Shown: one piece after another, positions 50,717 through 58,618 of the stretch
How positions within the stretch are numbered: position 1 is the first letter of the stretch
Layout of the letters: each line of letters begins with the position of its first letter
DNA from: Verrucosispora sp. NA02020
GTDB taxonomy: Bacteria; Actinomycetota; Actinomycetes; Mycobacteriales; Micromonosporaceae
Assembly (NCBI RefSeq): GCF_013364215.1
Contig: NZ_CP054923.1
Location: forward strand, 868,001-932,000
Direction of reading: 5' to 3'
Length of the DNA: 64,000 nucleotides
Made by a program: the position numbers and the translations under genes
Notes under the pieces: model-generated
What the model saw: only the letters and a program-made list of their open reading frames with translations
Databases searched by the model: none
Told to the model about the DNA's origin: nothing

Positions 50717-51395
50717 CGGGTGTCTCCTCCCGGTCCGGGCCGAGCACCGCGACCCTTCTCGCCTCGTGCACGGCGAGGTCGAATCCGGCCTCCGGGGCGA
50801 GCAGCAGGCGTTCGGTTGCGCGCGCGTGCGCCCGTACCGCCGGGTCCCGGTGGGTGGCCCCCGCCGCCAGGACCGGCTCGACCACGTCGGCCAGCTCGAC
50901 GAGGGCCTGGCTCAGACTGAGCTGGACCTCCCGGTCCCCGCGACCGAACTGCGTGGCCAGCTCCGTGGCCAGTGCCGACCGCTCCGCGTCGGGTACGAGC
51001 ACGACGGCCGTTCGCCAGGCGGTCCGCGCCACCGTGTCGTCGGCGTCGCGCAGCAACGCGGTCGTGATCGCCGGCCAGACGCTCCGGTCCCTGATCTTGG
51101 ACAGGCTGTGCAGCGCCTGACTGCGGGCCTGGGCATGGGTGGAGTCGAGCTCCGCCAGCAGCCTCGGCACCGTGACCTCCGACGGCAGCCGGGTCAGCGC
51201 CCAGGTGAGCATGTCGCGCACGAAGAAGTCCGGTTCGACCCCGCCGCGCGCCACGAGTACGTCCACGGCACCGGGATGCGGGTGCGTACCGAGGGCCAGG
51301 GCCGCGTTGAGCCGCCTCGACGGGTCGTCGGCGGACAACGCGCCGACCACTCGTGCGTCGGGCGTGGGCTGGTCGGTCGAGTCGATGGGAACCAC
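50703..51395 (-). CDS. HEAT repeat protein, first gene of MerR-HEAT operon
   Basis: Soluble alpha-solenoid of 230 residues. PSRRLNAALALGTHPHPGAV, RDMLTWALTRLPSEVTVPRL, HAQARSQALHSLSKIRDRSV and DPAVRAHARATERLLLAPEA are the repeat signatures. Its last 14 bases overlap the MerR-HEAT gene, so they are co-translated and may form a complex. GTG 51395 is preferred because the longer frame from 51437 would place a TTG start inside a promoter palindrome. Function unknown. Confidence 0.85.
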   Translation of the reverse strand: MVPIDSTDQPTPDARVVGALSADDPSRRLNAALALGTHPHPGAVDVLVARGGVEPDFFVRDMLTWALTRLPSEVTVPRLLAELDSTHAQARSQALHSLSKIRDRSVWPAITTALLRDADDTVARTAWRTAVVLVPDAERSALATELATQFGRGDREVQLSLSQALVELADVVEPVLAAGATHRDPAVRAHARATERLLLAPEAGFDLAVHEARRVAVLGPDREETPGADR

Positions 51396-51415
51396 CTCCG
51401 ACCACCAGTGAAGAC

Positions 51416-51438
51416 CTTGACACCGTGACAGGGTCAAG
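51416..51438. promoter_or_regulatory. MerR-type palindromic operator/promoter
   Basis: CTTGAC (51416-51421), eleven bases, then GTCAAG (51433-51438); the minus-strand reading TTGACC ... 19 bases ... TTCACT fits the long spacer of MerR-controlled promoters. It lies between the HEAT gene start (51395) and the divergent gene at 51465. Confidence 0.7.
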
Positions 51439-51464
51439 TCTCACCTGTTCCCTAGACTGCCGTG

Positions 51465-51944
51465 GTGCGATACGACCAGCTCGAAACAGCGATCCGTCGG
51501 CTCGTGGACACGGCCGGGGAGGACGAACTCCGGGTGTTCGGCGTCGAGACGGTGGCCCGCCTCGTACGCGACGAGGGACTGGTCGACGTCGCCGCCGACG
51601 GGGAACTGGACGAGGACGCCGCGGCGGCGTTCGCGCTCGCCCGGAAGACCGTCGGGACGGCCGACGCCGCCACGTCACGTGCGCTGATCACGCGGATCGA
51701 GGAGGGCGCCCTCACCGACGGCGACATGGACCCGGACCTGCTCATCGCCCTGATCGCGCTCGAACACTGGACGACGTACCTGGAGACCGGGCAGCGCGAC
51801 GAGCTCTACGAGCTGGCGCTCCGCTCCGTCGAGGAGGTCGACCACCAGGTCTCCGCCGACCTCGACGACTTCCTGGCCACCCCTGAGATGGCCGCCGAGT
51901 ACGAGCGGATCGCGCGCCTGCTGCAGGGCGGGCCCCCGGCCTGA
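51465..51944 (+). CDS. hypothetical acidic protein, divergent from MerR-HEAT operon
   Basis: Protein of 159 residues, helical and acidic: VRYDQLETAIRRLVDTAGED, VARLVRDEGLVDVAADGELD, WTTYLETGQRDELYELALRS. No family recognised. TAGACT (51453-51458) sits six bases before GTG 51465, so the start is probably leaderless; GTG 51462 is possible. Shares the intergenic region with the MerR-HEAT operator, so it may be a regulon member. Confidence 0.7.
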   Translation: MRYDQLETAIRRLVDTAGEDELRVFGVETVARLVRDEGLVDVAADGELDEDAAAAFALARKTVGTADAATSRALITRIEEGALTDGDMDPDLLIALIALEHWTTYLETGQRDELYELALRSVEEVDHQVSADLDDFLATPEMAAEYERIARLLQGGPPA

Positions 51945-51967
51945 GGAACTACCCCTATGGTGGGTCG

Positions 51968-52402
51968 ATGGCATCCGTGAAGCAGGTCCAGGTGACCTTC
52001 GACTGTGCAGAACCCGAGCGTGTCGCCCGTTTCTGGTGCGAGGTGCTGGGATACGTGGTGCCGCCGCCACCGGAGGGCTTCGCCGACTGGGCGGAGTTCA
52101 CTCGCGCGTTGCCGCCCGAGCGGCAGGGCGCGGCATTCGCCTGCGTCGACCCGACCGGCGCGGGTCCGAGGCTGTTCTTCCAGCGCGTACCCGAGGGCAA
52201 GGTGGTCAAGAACCGGCTGCACCTCGACGTGCGGGCCGCCACCGGGCTCGTCGGCGCGGAACGCGTGGCCGCGCTCGAAGCCGAGGGCGCGCGGCTGGTC
52301 GCGCTCGGCGGCGCCCGGGTCCGGCTGCTGGAATCCGACGGCTTCAACGAGTCCTGCCTCGTGATGCAGGACGTCGAGGGCAACGAGTTCTGCCTCGACT
52401 GA
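51968..52402 (+). CDS. VOC family protein (glyoxalase-like)
   Basis: Protein of 144 residues in the glyoxalase/bleomycin-resistance fold. It has MASVKQVQVTFDCAEPERVA, FWCEVLGYVVPPPPEGFADW, PRLFFQRVPEGKVVKNRLHL and LVMQDVEGNEFCLD, the family ending. Likely a lyase, isomerase or binding protein; substrate unknown. ATG 51968 is 23 bases after the preceding gene. Confidence 0.88.
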   Translation: MASVKQVQVTFDCAEPERVARFWCEVLGYVVPPPPEGFADWAEFTRALPPERQGAAFACVDPTGAGPRLFFQRVPEGKVVKNRLHLDVRAATGLVGAERVAALEAEGARLVALGGARVRLLESDGFNESCLVMQDVEGNEFCLD

Positions 52403-52485
52403 CCGGTTCAGGCCGTTTCAGGTACTCCGGGTGCGCGCGGCGAGCGAAGACCAGCGCTTCCGCGTTGACCTCAAGTTCCCGCCGC

Positions 52486-52552
52486 CGCGTTGATCAAGAG
52501 GTTTTGGTCGCTCCGGGGTGCCGTCGTCGGCGCAAACTTCTTGATCAACGCG
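52486..52552. repeat. GTTGATCAAGA inverted repeat (Micromonospora-type REP)
   Basis: CGCGTTGATCAAGA at 52486-52499 is mirrored exactly by TCTTGATCAACGCG at 52539-52552; arms extend imperfectly (GAGGTTTTGG and CGCAAACT). A degraded third half CGCGTTGACCTCAAG lies at 52471. I recall similar palindromes repeated across Micromonospora genomes. Confidence 0.8.
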
Positions 52553-52622
52553 TGGGGGGGCGTGAGGTGGGGCGTGTGGGGGGCGGTGTGCTGCGGTGGG
52601 GTTTCGTATAGATGACGTTCTC

Positions 52623-52652
52623 TTGACGGTGGTGATTGTTAGCGCTATCAAT
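52623..52652 (+). promoter_or_regulatory. sigma-70 promoter overlapping a LacI-type operator
   Basis: TTGACG (52623-52628), 17 bases, TATCAA (52646-52651). The palindrome ATTGTTAGC|GCTATCAAT (52635-52652), one mismatch per arm pair, is the LacI-family CRE type. It covers the -10 box 40 bases before the GH43 start, so a repressor here would block transcription. Confidence 0.75.
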
Positions 52653-52691
52653 GCGGTGGCGGTGTTCCTGTCGTGGTGGAAGGGCGGGGCT

Positions 52692-54134
52692 ATGGTGCGG
52701 CGCAGTGTCCGCAGGGTCGTGGCGATGGCGGCGGTCCTGGTGTTGGCGGGAGGCGCCGTGGTGGCGGTGGGGGCGGTGCCGGCGCAGGCCGCCCCGGTCA
52801 CCTTCACCAATCCACTGGCCGAGCAGCGTGCCGACCCGCACGTCTACCGGCACACCGACGGGTACTACTACTTCACCGCCACCGTCCCGGAGTACGACCG
52901 GATCGTGCTGCGCCGTGCCACCACGCTCCAGGGACTGGCCACCGCCGCCGAGCGGGTGATCTGGCGCAAGCACGCCAGCGGCGAGATGGGCGCGCACATC
53001 TGGGCTCCCGAGATCCACTTCATCGGCGGCAAGTGGTACGTCTACTTCGCCGCCGGCCGCACCGACGACATCTGGGCCATCCGGCCGTACGTGCTGGAGA
53101 GCAGTGCGGCGAACCCGTTGGACGGGCCGTGGGTGGAACGTGGACAGCTCCAACCGGCCCGCAGCGGCTTCTCGCTCGACGCCACCACGTTCGTCCACAA
53201 CGGAGTCCGCTATCTGGCCTGGGCCGAGTACGCCGGTAGCAACTCGAACATCTACCTGGCCCGTGCCACCAACCCGTGGACGTACGCGGGCACCCCGGCC
53301 CTGATCGCCACCCCCACGCACGCCTGGGAGACCCGGGGGTACCGGGTCAACGAGGGGCCGGCGGTGCTGATCCGCAACGGGCGGGTGTTCATGACGTACT
53401 CGGCCAGCGCCACCGACGCCAGTTACGCGGTCGGGTTGCTCACCGCCTCGGCCACCAGCGACCTGCTCAATCCGGCGTCGTGGAGCAAGCGGTCCACGCC
53501 GGTGCTGGCCAGCGACGCCCGGACGGGTCAGTGGGGTCCGGGGCACAATTCGTTCACCGTGGCCGAGGACGGCAGCGACGTGATCGTCTACCACTCCCGC
53601 AACTACGAGCGGTACCTCGGCAACGGCTACGATCCGCTGACCGACCCGAACCGGCGTACCCGGCTCCAGCGGGTCTACTGGAACGCCGACGGTACGCCGA
53701 ACTTCGGCGTACCGGTGCCGGACGGCCTCAGCCCGGTGCGGTTGCGCGCGCACGACCTGCCGGACCGCTACATCCGGCACTGGGAGTTCCGGGTGCGGTT
53801 GGAGCCGAACGTCGCCGTCCTGGCCGACTCGCAGTTCCGGATCGTCGCCGGTCTGTCCGACCCGTCGGCGATCTCGTTGGAGTCGACCAACTATCCCGGC
53901 TACTACCTGCGGCACCGTAACCACCAGCTCTGGGCGGAGCGCAGCGACGGCTCCACCCTGTTCCGGCAGGACGCCACGTTCACCCGCCGGGCCGGGCTCG
54001 CCGACGCGGCGAAGGTGTCGCTGGAGGCGGTGAACTTCCCCGGCCAGTACGTCCGGCACCGCGACGGGCTGCTGCACCTGGAAGCCGTGTCGGACGCCCC
54101 CGGGCGTGCGTCGGCCACCTTCGCCCTGGACTAG
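52692..54134 (+). CDS. secreted GH43 arabinanase/arabinofuranosidase-type enzyme with AbfB-like domain
   Basis: Secreted glycoside hydrolase of 480 residues. Signal peptide MVRRSVRRVVAMAAVLVLAG ends at PAQA-APVTF. The GH43 five-bladed propeller (about 35-340) has the catalytic base region EQRADPHVYRHTDGYYYFTA, EIHFIGGKWYVYFAAGRT and the acid RVNEGPAVLIRNGRVFMTYS; the C-terminal domain (about 345-480) has two AbfB-type units ISLESTNYPGYYLRHRNHQL and VSLEAVNFPGQYVRHRDGLL, arabinofuranose-binding CBM42. Controlled by the LacI-type operator just upstream. Substrate: plant arabinan or arabinoxylan side chains. Confidence 0.9.
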   Translation: MVRRSVRRVVAMAAVLVLAGGAVVAVGAVPAQAAPVTFTNPLAEQRADPHVYRHTDGYYYFTATVPEYDRIVLRRATTLQGLATAAERVIWRKHASGEMGAHIWAPEIHFIGGKWYVYFAAGRTDDIWAIRPYVLESSAANPLDGPWVERGQLQPARSGFSLDATTFVHNGVRYLAWAEYAGSNSNIYLARATNPWTYAGTPALIATPTHAWETRGYRVNEGPAVLIRNGRVFMTYSASATDASYAVGLLTASATSDLLNPASWSKRSTPVLASDARTGQWGPGHNSFTVAEDGSDVIVYHSRNYERYLGNGYDPLTDPNRRTRLQRVYWNADGTPNFGVPVPDGLSPVRLRAHDLPDRYIRHWEFRVRLEPNVAVLADSQFRIVAGLSDPSAISLESTNYPGYYLRHRNHQLWAERSDGSTLFRQDATFTRRAGLADAAKVSLEAVNFPGQYVRHRDGLLHLEAVSDAPGRASATFALD

Positions 54135-54287
54135 GGCCTCTTCCTGGCACGGGCCTTCGACGGCGACCGTGGCCCACCCGACGACACTGATCTATATTGA
54201 TCGCTTCCGTTGTGGACGTCGACGCGCCACGAGTGCGTCGGTGCGGCGGCAGTCGGGCGAACCCGGCTGCCCGGATCAGGAGGCCCA

Positions 54288-54965
54288 GTGAAGATCAGCA
54301 GCGTGGTCCGTCAGGCCGTCGTCGGTCTGCTCGTCGTCGGCGCGGCACTCGTCCCGGCCGGTGCCGGCCAGGCGCACGCCGTGGCCGACGCGGTCAGCGT
54401 CTATCCGCCTATCCAGGGTGCGTCCACCTGGGACCGCTTCGGGCTCTCCGGGCCGGCGAGCCACCACCGGGTCTTCTCGAACTGGGGATATCTCAACGAC
54501 TGGTCGGTCGACATCTACCGCAACCCCGGCGCGACCGTGGTCTCGCCGTTCGGCACGAAGAGCGCCGCCGGTCATCCGATCTCGGTCCGCGTGGTCACCG
54601 TGCGGGCCGGTTGCGCTACCGGGAACCTGGCCGACGGCGGGTACCGCATCGGGCTGGAGGCCCGGGACGACCGGCTCGGTGCGGTCATCGCCCGCGCCGA
54701 CGTCATGCACGTCGCCAACAAGCCGGCCGGCATCGTGGTCGGCGCGACTGTCGGGCCGTGGACCAAGCTGGGCGAGACCGGCCGGTTCCGCTACTCCAGC
54801 TGCTACCAGGTCAACGGCGACTCCGGCGCACACATCCACCTCGAAGTGATCAATCAGCACCGGTACTCCTGCTACATTCGGCGGTCGGCGAACACCGCGT
54901 TGACCGACCTGACGGTGATCGGCCGCGCCGGTGTCCACTACTCCGGTGCGCCCCAGGCCTGCTGA
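54288..54965 (+). CDS. secreted M23-like protein with altered zinc site
   Basis: Secreted protein of 225 residues. Signal MKISSVVRQAVVGLLVVGAA ending AGQAHA. Core resembles lysostaphin/M23: LNDWSVDIYRNPGATVVSPF lies where HxxxD should be, but the His is replaced (Asp-x-x-x-Asp), while the HIHLEVINQHRYSCY segment keeps HxHLE. Cysteines in RAGCATGNLA, SSCYQVN, SCYIRR and AC at the end may pair as disulfides. AGGAGG precedes GTG 54288. Probably an inactive M23 or a binding protein. Neighbours are GH43 and VWA genes. Confidence 0.8.
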   Translation: MKISSVVRQAVVGLLVVGAALVPAGAGQAHAVADAVSVYPPIQGASTWDRFGLSGPASHHRVFSNWGYLNDWSVDIYRNPGATVVSPFGTKSAAGHPISVRVVTVRAGCATGNLADGGYRIGLEARDDRLGAVIARADVMHVANKPAGIVVGATVGPWTKLGETGRFRYSSCYQVNGDSGAHIHLEVINQHRYSCYIRRSANTALTDLTVIGRAGVHYSGAPQAC

Positions 54966-55028
54966 TCGGAACCGCCGGCAGGTCACGCCCGGGCGCGACC
55001 TGCCGGCGGGGTCACCGGACGGGTGGGG

Positions 55029-55832
55029 TCACGCGCGGACCCGCCGGGCGGACGGGCGGCGGGTCAGGGCGAAACCGACCACGCCGGCCACCGCGGCGAG
55101 GACGCCACCGGCGGTGGTCCAGATCCAGCGGGAACCGGCCTCGGGGAGCCACCCGGTGAGGTCGATGTTCCAGCCGTCGTCGTCCTCGTCGACCGGTGCG
55201 ACCGTCGGCTCCGTGCTCAGCACGGCACCGGCGTTGGTCGGCGCCACCAGCGGGGCTTCCAGCCGACCGTCCTCCGGGGCGCTGCCGGCGTCCCCGCTGG
55301 CGGAGATCAGCAGGTCCACGTCGATCGGACGACCCAGGTCGGGCTCGGGCACGTCGACCACGGACAGGCGCACGTAGTACGTGCCGGGCAGCGGATCGGC
55401 GGACCACGGCTCCGCCCAGGGCCGGACACGCCGCAGGGTGCAACCGAGGGCCACGGTACCCACCGAGGAGTCGGCGGTCGGGGTCTGCGCGCCGGCCGTA
55501 CACGCCTGGCGGCGGCGCAGGCCGTCGAAGACCTCCACGGTCCACGTCGACGTGCCGGTGCGCTGCTCGGCGAGGGAGACCGTCGCGGTGATCCCGTGGG
55601 TCTCGCCCGCCGCCGCCGGGAACGACCAGTAGAGGTACTCGCCGGTGGAGGCGCCCACCCGCACCGGTTGACCCGCCGCGATCGGGGTGGCGCTGAGGAA
55701 CGTGGTGCCGGCCTTGGTCACGGTGGCGGCACCGGGTGAGGGAGTGGGGGTGGGTGCGGCCAGCGCCGCGCCCGGGGCCAGGACGATGCCGGCGGCCAGC
55801 AGCGCGGCCACGGTTGCCGATCGGGTACGCAT
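55029..55832 (-). CDS. exported, membrane-anchored hypothetical protein coupled to VWA
   Basis: Protein of 267 residues. Signal MRTRSATVAALLAAGIVLAP ending ALAAP, an extracellular domain with GEYLYWSFPAAAGETHGITA, GTSTWTVEVFDGLRRRQACT and PLPGTYYVRLSVVDVPEPDL (carbohydrate-binding/PKD-like beta pattern), then a C-terminal helix (IWTTAGGVLAAVAGVVGFAL) and basic TRRPSARRVRA. Its ATG overlaps the VWA gene stop by one base. Function unknown; likely acts with the VWA protein on the cell surface. Confidence 0.82.
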   Translation of the reverse strand: MRTRSATVAALLAAGIVLAPGAALAAPTPTPSPGAATVTKAGTTFLSATPIAAGQPVRVGASTGEYLYWSFPAAAGETHGITATVSLAEQRTGTSTWTVEVFDGLRRRQACTAGAQTPTADSSVGTVALGCTLRRVRPWAEPWSADPLPGTYYVRLSVVDVPEPDLGRPIDVDLLISASGDAGSAPEDGRLEAPLVAPTNAGAVLSTEPTVAPVDEDDDGWNIDLTGWLPEAGSRWIWTTAGGVLAAVAGVVGFALTRRPSARRVRA

Positions 55833-57139
55833 CAGTTCTCCCTCCAGGTGGCGACCCACCAGCGGGTGAGCAGGCCGGTGACGAGCCCGGTGAGCAGACC
55901 GGCCAGGGTCAGCAGGAGCAGCAGCACCCAGCCGCGTCCCAGGTCCGGCCCGTCCGGAGCGGGGGAGGCGGCGACCACGTCGACGGTCAGTTCGACCGGA
56001 ATGCCGGGGTCCTTCGCGGTGCCCGACCGGGGCGAGAACATGTTGCTGACCACCAGACAGACGGTGGTCACCGCCGGGGTGGCGCTGGCCGTCGGCGCGG
56101 GGGTGGCGTCCTCGTCGCGCTTGGCGTCGTCGCCGTCCTCCGTGGCCGACCAGCGCAGACCGGCCGAGACGACGTCGGTACGTCCGCTGCCGGCGTCCAC
56201 GCCCCGGACCAGTTCCCGGCCGTCCGCCGCGGTGGCCCGCAGCAGTACGCCGTGGTCGGGATTGATCGGCCGGTCGAGCGCGATGCTGACCGAGGCGCGC
56301 AGTTCCTGTCCCGTCCGGACCGGCACCCGGTACCAGCGGTGCTCGGAGAAGGTCTCCCGGTCGGTGTAGACGCCGGGGGAGAGCAGCGGCGCACCCTCGC
56401 AGACGTCGGTTCCGTCGACCTTGGCCGGCGTGGTGGCGTACGTGTCTCGGGCCCGGTCGACGAGTTGCTTGAGCCGGTCCGTGAGGTCGTCGGCGCTTGT
56501 CGCGGCCGTGTACGTGCCACCCGTGGCGGCGGCGATGCAGAGCAGTTGCTTGCGGACCTTCTCGTCGGGTGCCAGGCCGAGGGTGTCCACCACCAGCGTG
56601 GTGCCCTGGGCGGCGAGTTCCCGGGCCACCTGGCAGGGGTCCGGCGGTGCGCAGGTGTCCTCGCCGTCGGTGATCAGCACGATCCGCCGGGCGGTGGTGC
56701 CGGTGCCGAGGTCCTTCGCGGCCTCCCGCAGGGCGAGCCCGACCGGGGTGAATCCGGTCGGACGCAGTGTCGCCACGGCGGCCTTGGCCTTCGTCCGGTC
56801 CACCGGACCGACCGGCACGATCTGCTGGGTGTCCCGGCAGCCCTGCTGCTTGTCCTGGCCCTTGTAGGTGGCCCCGAGCACCCGGATGCCGAGCTGGGTC
56901 TCGTCGGGCAGGGCGTCCACCACCTCGCCGAACGCCTGTTGCGCCACCGAGATGCGGCTGCGTCCGTCGATGTCGGTGGCCCGCATCGAGCCGCTCACGT
57001 CCAGCACCAACTGGACGCGAGGCGGCTCGGCGACGGGTTCTGCCTGGTCGTCGTCGGCTCGGGCCGGCGCGGGGCCGGCCAGCGTGGTCGCCGCCAGCAG
57101 CCCCAACAGGGCGGCTGACGACCATCTCTTGTTGATCAC
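55832..57139 (-). CDS. exported von Willebrand A domain protein
   Basis: Surface protein of 435 residues. Signal VINKRWSSAALLGLLAATTL ending ARA, VWA domain (about 45-230) with intact MIDAS: VQLVLDVSGSMRATDIDGRS (DxSxS), GFTPVGLALREAAKDLG (Thr) and VLITDGEDTC (Asp). After it comes a beta-rich region (VDGTDVCEGAPLLSPGVYTD ...) and a C-terminal helix LGRGWVLLLLLTLAGLLTGL before a short basic tail. TACACT is seven bases before GTG 57139; the frame could extend to 57163. Translation is coupled to the downstream exported protein. Confidence 0.88.
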   Translation of the reverse strand: MINKRWSSAALLGLLAATTLAGPAPARADDDQAEPVAEPPRVQLVLDVSGSMRATDIDGRSRISVAQQAFGEVVDALPDETQLGIRVLGATYKGQDKQQGCRDTQQIVPVGPVDRTKAKAAVATLRPTGFTPVGLALREAAKDLGTGTTARRIVLITDGEDTCAPPDPCQVARELAAQGTTLVVDTLGLAPDEKVRKQLLCIAAATGGTYTAATSADDLTDRLKQLVDRARDTYATTPAKVDGTDVCEGAPLLSPGVYTDRETFSEHRWYRVPVRTGQELRASVSIALDRPINPDHGVLLRATAADGRELVRGVDAGSGRTDVVSAGLRWSATEDGDDAKRDEDATPAPTASATPAVTTVCLVVSNMFSPRSGTAKDPGIPVELTVDVVAASPAPDGPDLGRGWVLLLLLTLAGLLTGLVTGLLTRWWVATWREN

Positions 57140-57248
57140 CGGGCGGAGTGTAGCGAGGTCCACTCAGGACGATCACTCCGGTCGTCGGGCGAGCCGGCTG
57201 TCCCGCACGGCCCGCCCGACGTACCGCCGGCAGACGACCTCGCGTGCG

Positions 57249-58448
57249 CTACGGCCGCCAGGAACCGGCGGAGCGGAACAACGGCTTGTACTCCACCACG
57301 CCGTTGGTGTCGGCGACGTCGAAGACGACCGTGCCGACCCGCTTGGTGCCGGCCGGCAGGTTGTTGCCGGAGCCGATGGTCTCACCGCAGCCGGCCAGGA
57401 TCCCGGCCAGGCCGTTGACCGTGGTCCCGTCGGCCGCCACCCACTCGAAGTAGATCGGGTTGATGGAGGCCGTGCCCTTGGTCACCGTCGCCGTCACGTC
57501 GGCGATCAGGTAGCGGCCCTTCCGTGGCTCGGGGGCGAACGACCGGCAGCCCTCGTTCACGGTCCGCACCCGGGTCACGGTGATCTCGACGGTGCCGTCG
57601 TTGTCGTTCACCACCAGGGTGGTGCCGATGCTCAGGTTGTACGTCTCGCCGCTGGGCGGCGAGTTGGTGGGCGGAGGCGGCGGCGGGGGCGCGGCCTCGG
57701 TCGGCGCGGCGCTCGGCGACGGTTCCGGTGCCGGCGAGGCGGCCGACGGTATGGGCCGCGCGCCGGTCTCCCGGTCGTCATCCGTGCCGTTCAGCAGCGC
57801 GATGACGCCGCCGCCACAGCAGAGCAGCGCCAACGCGGCGACCACGGCCACCACGATCAGCGCGGTCTTGCTGCCGGAACCACCGCTGGGCTGTGGCGCG
57901 CCCAGCGGGTACCCGGGCGCAGCCGGCGGATAGCCGGTGCCGCCAGGCGGATAGCCGCCCTGCTGGTAGCCACCCGACGCGTACGGTCCGGGCTGCTGGT
58001 AGGCGCCGGGCGCCTGGTAGGGGTCGTGCGACGGGTACGCGGCACCGGCCTGCGGATACCCGGCACCGGCCTGGTACGGGTCGTGCTGCGGGTACCCGCC
58101 AGCGGCTGCCTGGTGCGGCGCGTACGGCGATCCCGAGCTGGGCGGCTGGGGGGCACCCGAGGCCGGGTAGTGCGGCGACCCGGAGACCGGCTGCTGGGGC
58201 GAGCCGGCGGACGGGTACTGGGGAGAACCGGAGACCGGAGGCTGGGGTGCGCCGGAGACCGGCGGTGCGGGCGGCGGCTGCGGGGTGGCCCAGGCACTGT
58301 CGGGCTCGTCGGGTGGGGCGGCCCACGTGCCGTCGGGCTGCGCGTCGGCCGGCTGCCCGACCGGCGGCAGGGGTGCCCACGGATCACTGGGCGGCTGCGG
58401 CGGCTGGTAGGGGTCCTGCGGCCCGGATGGGGGCTGGGGGTCGCTCAC
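57249..58448 (-). CDS. Pro/Gly-rich DUF4352 membrane protein
   Basis: Protein of 399 residues. The N-terminal 190 residues are Pro/Gly/Gln/Tyr-rich repeats (GAPQPPVSGSPQYPSAGSPQ and GGYPPGGTGYPP types); one membrane helix (KTALIVVAVVAALALLCCGG, about 205-224) crosses to a Pro/Ala linker and a DUF4352 immunoglobulin-like domain (ETYNLSIGTTLVVNDNDGTV ... NGVVEYKPLFRSAG). DUF4352 proteins sit outside the membrane with unknown role. GTG 58448 follows GAGGAG. Convergent terminator not obvious. Confidence 0.83.
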   Translation of the reverse strand: MSDPQPPSGPQDPYQPPQPPSDPWAPLPPVGQPADAQPDGTWAAPPDEPDSAWATPQPPPAPPVSGAPQPPVSGSPQYPSAGSPQQPVSGSPHYPASGAPQPPSSGSPYAPHQAAAGGYPQHDPYQAGAGYPQAGAAYPSHDPYQAPGAYQQPGPYASGGYQQGGYPPGGTGYPPAAPGYPLGAPQPSGGSGSKTALIVVAVVAALALLCCGGGVIALLNGTDDDRETGARPIPSAASPAPEPSPSAAPTEAAPPPPPPPTNSPPSGETYNLSIGTTLVVNDNDGTVEITVTRVRTVNEGCRSFAPEPRKGRYLIADVTATVTKGTASINPIYFEWVAADGTTVNGLAGILAGCGETIGSGNNLPAGTKRVGTVVFDVADTNGVVEYKPLFRSAGSWRP

Positions 58449-58618
58449 CGTACTCCTCGGGCACCTGACGTCTAACGCGAACCGCCTGACGCTACCTCGG
58501 GCGGGCAACACCGAGCGGCCACCGGTAGGGGTCCGAGCGGAGGAGGGCCAGGGGCCGTACGGCCCGGTCAGGGGCGGTGACGCTCAGGCGCGTACGGGCG
58601 ACGGCGGGCGTGGACGCC

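Noticed and set aside
55736..57118. 460-codon plus-strand frame over the VWA gene
   Set aside because: Antisense to a gene with signal peptide and intact MIDAS; no motif of its own.
57780..58440. Repeat-like tract that could be taken as a CRISPR array
   Set aside because: Repeats are irregular and in frame with a Pro/Gly/Tyr-rich coding region; no equal spacers or cas genes.
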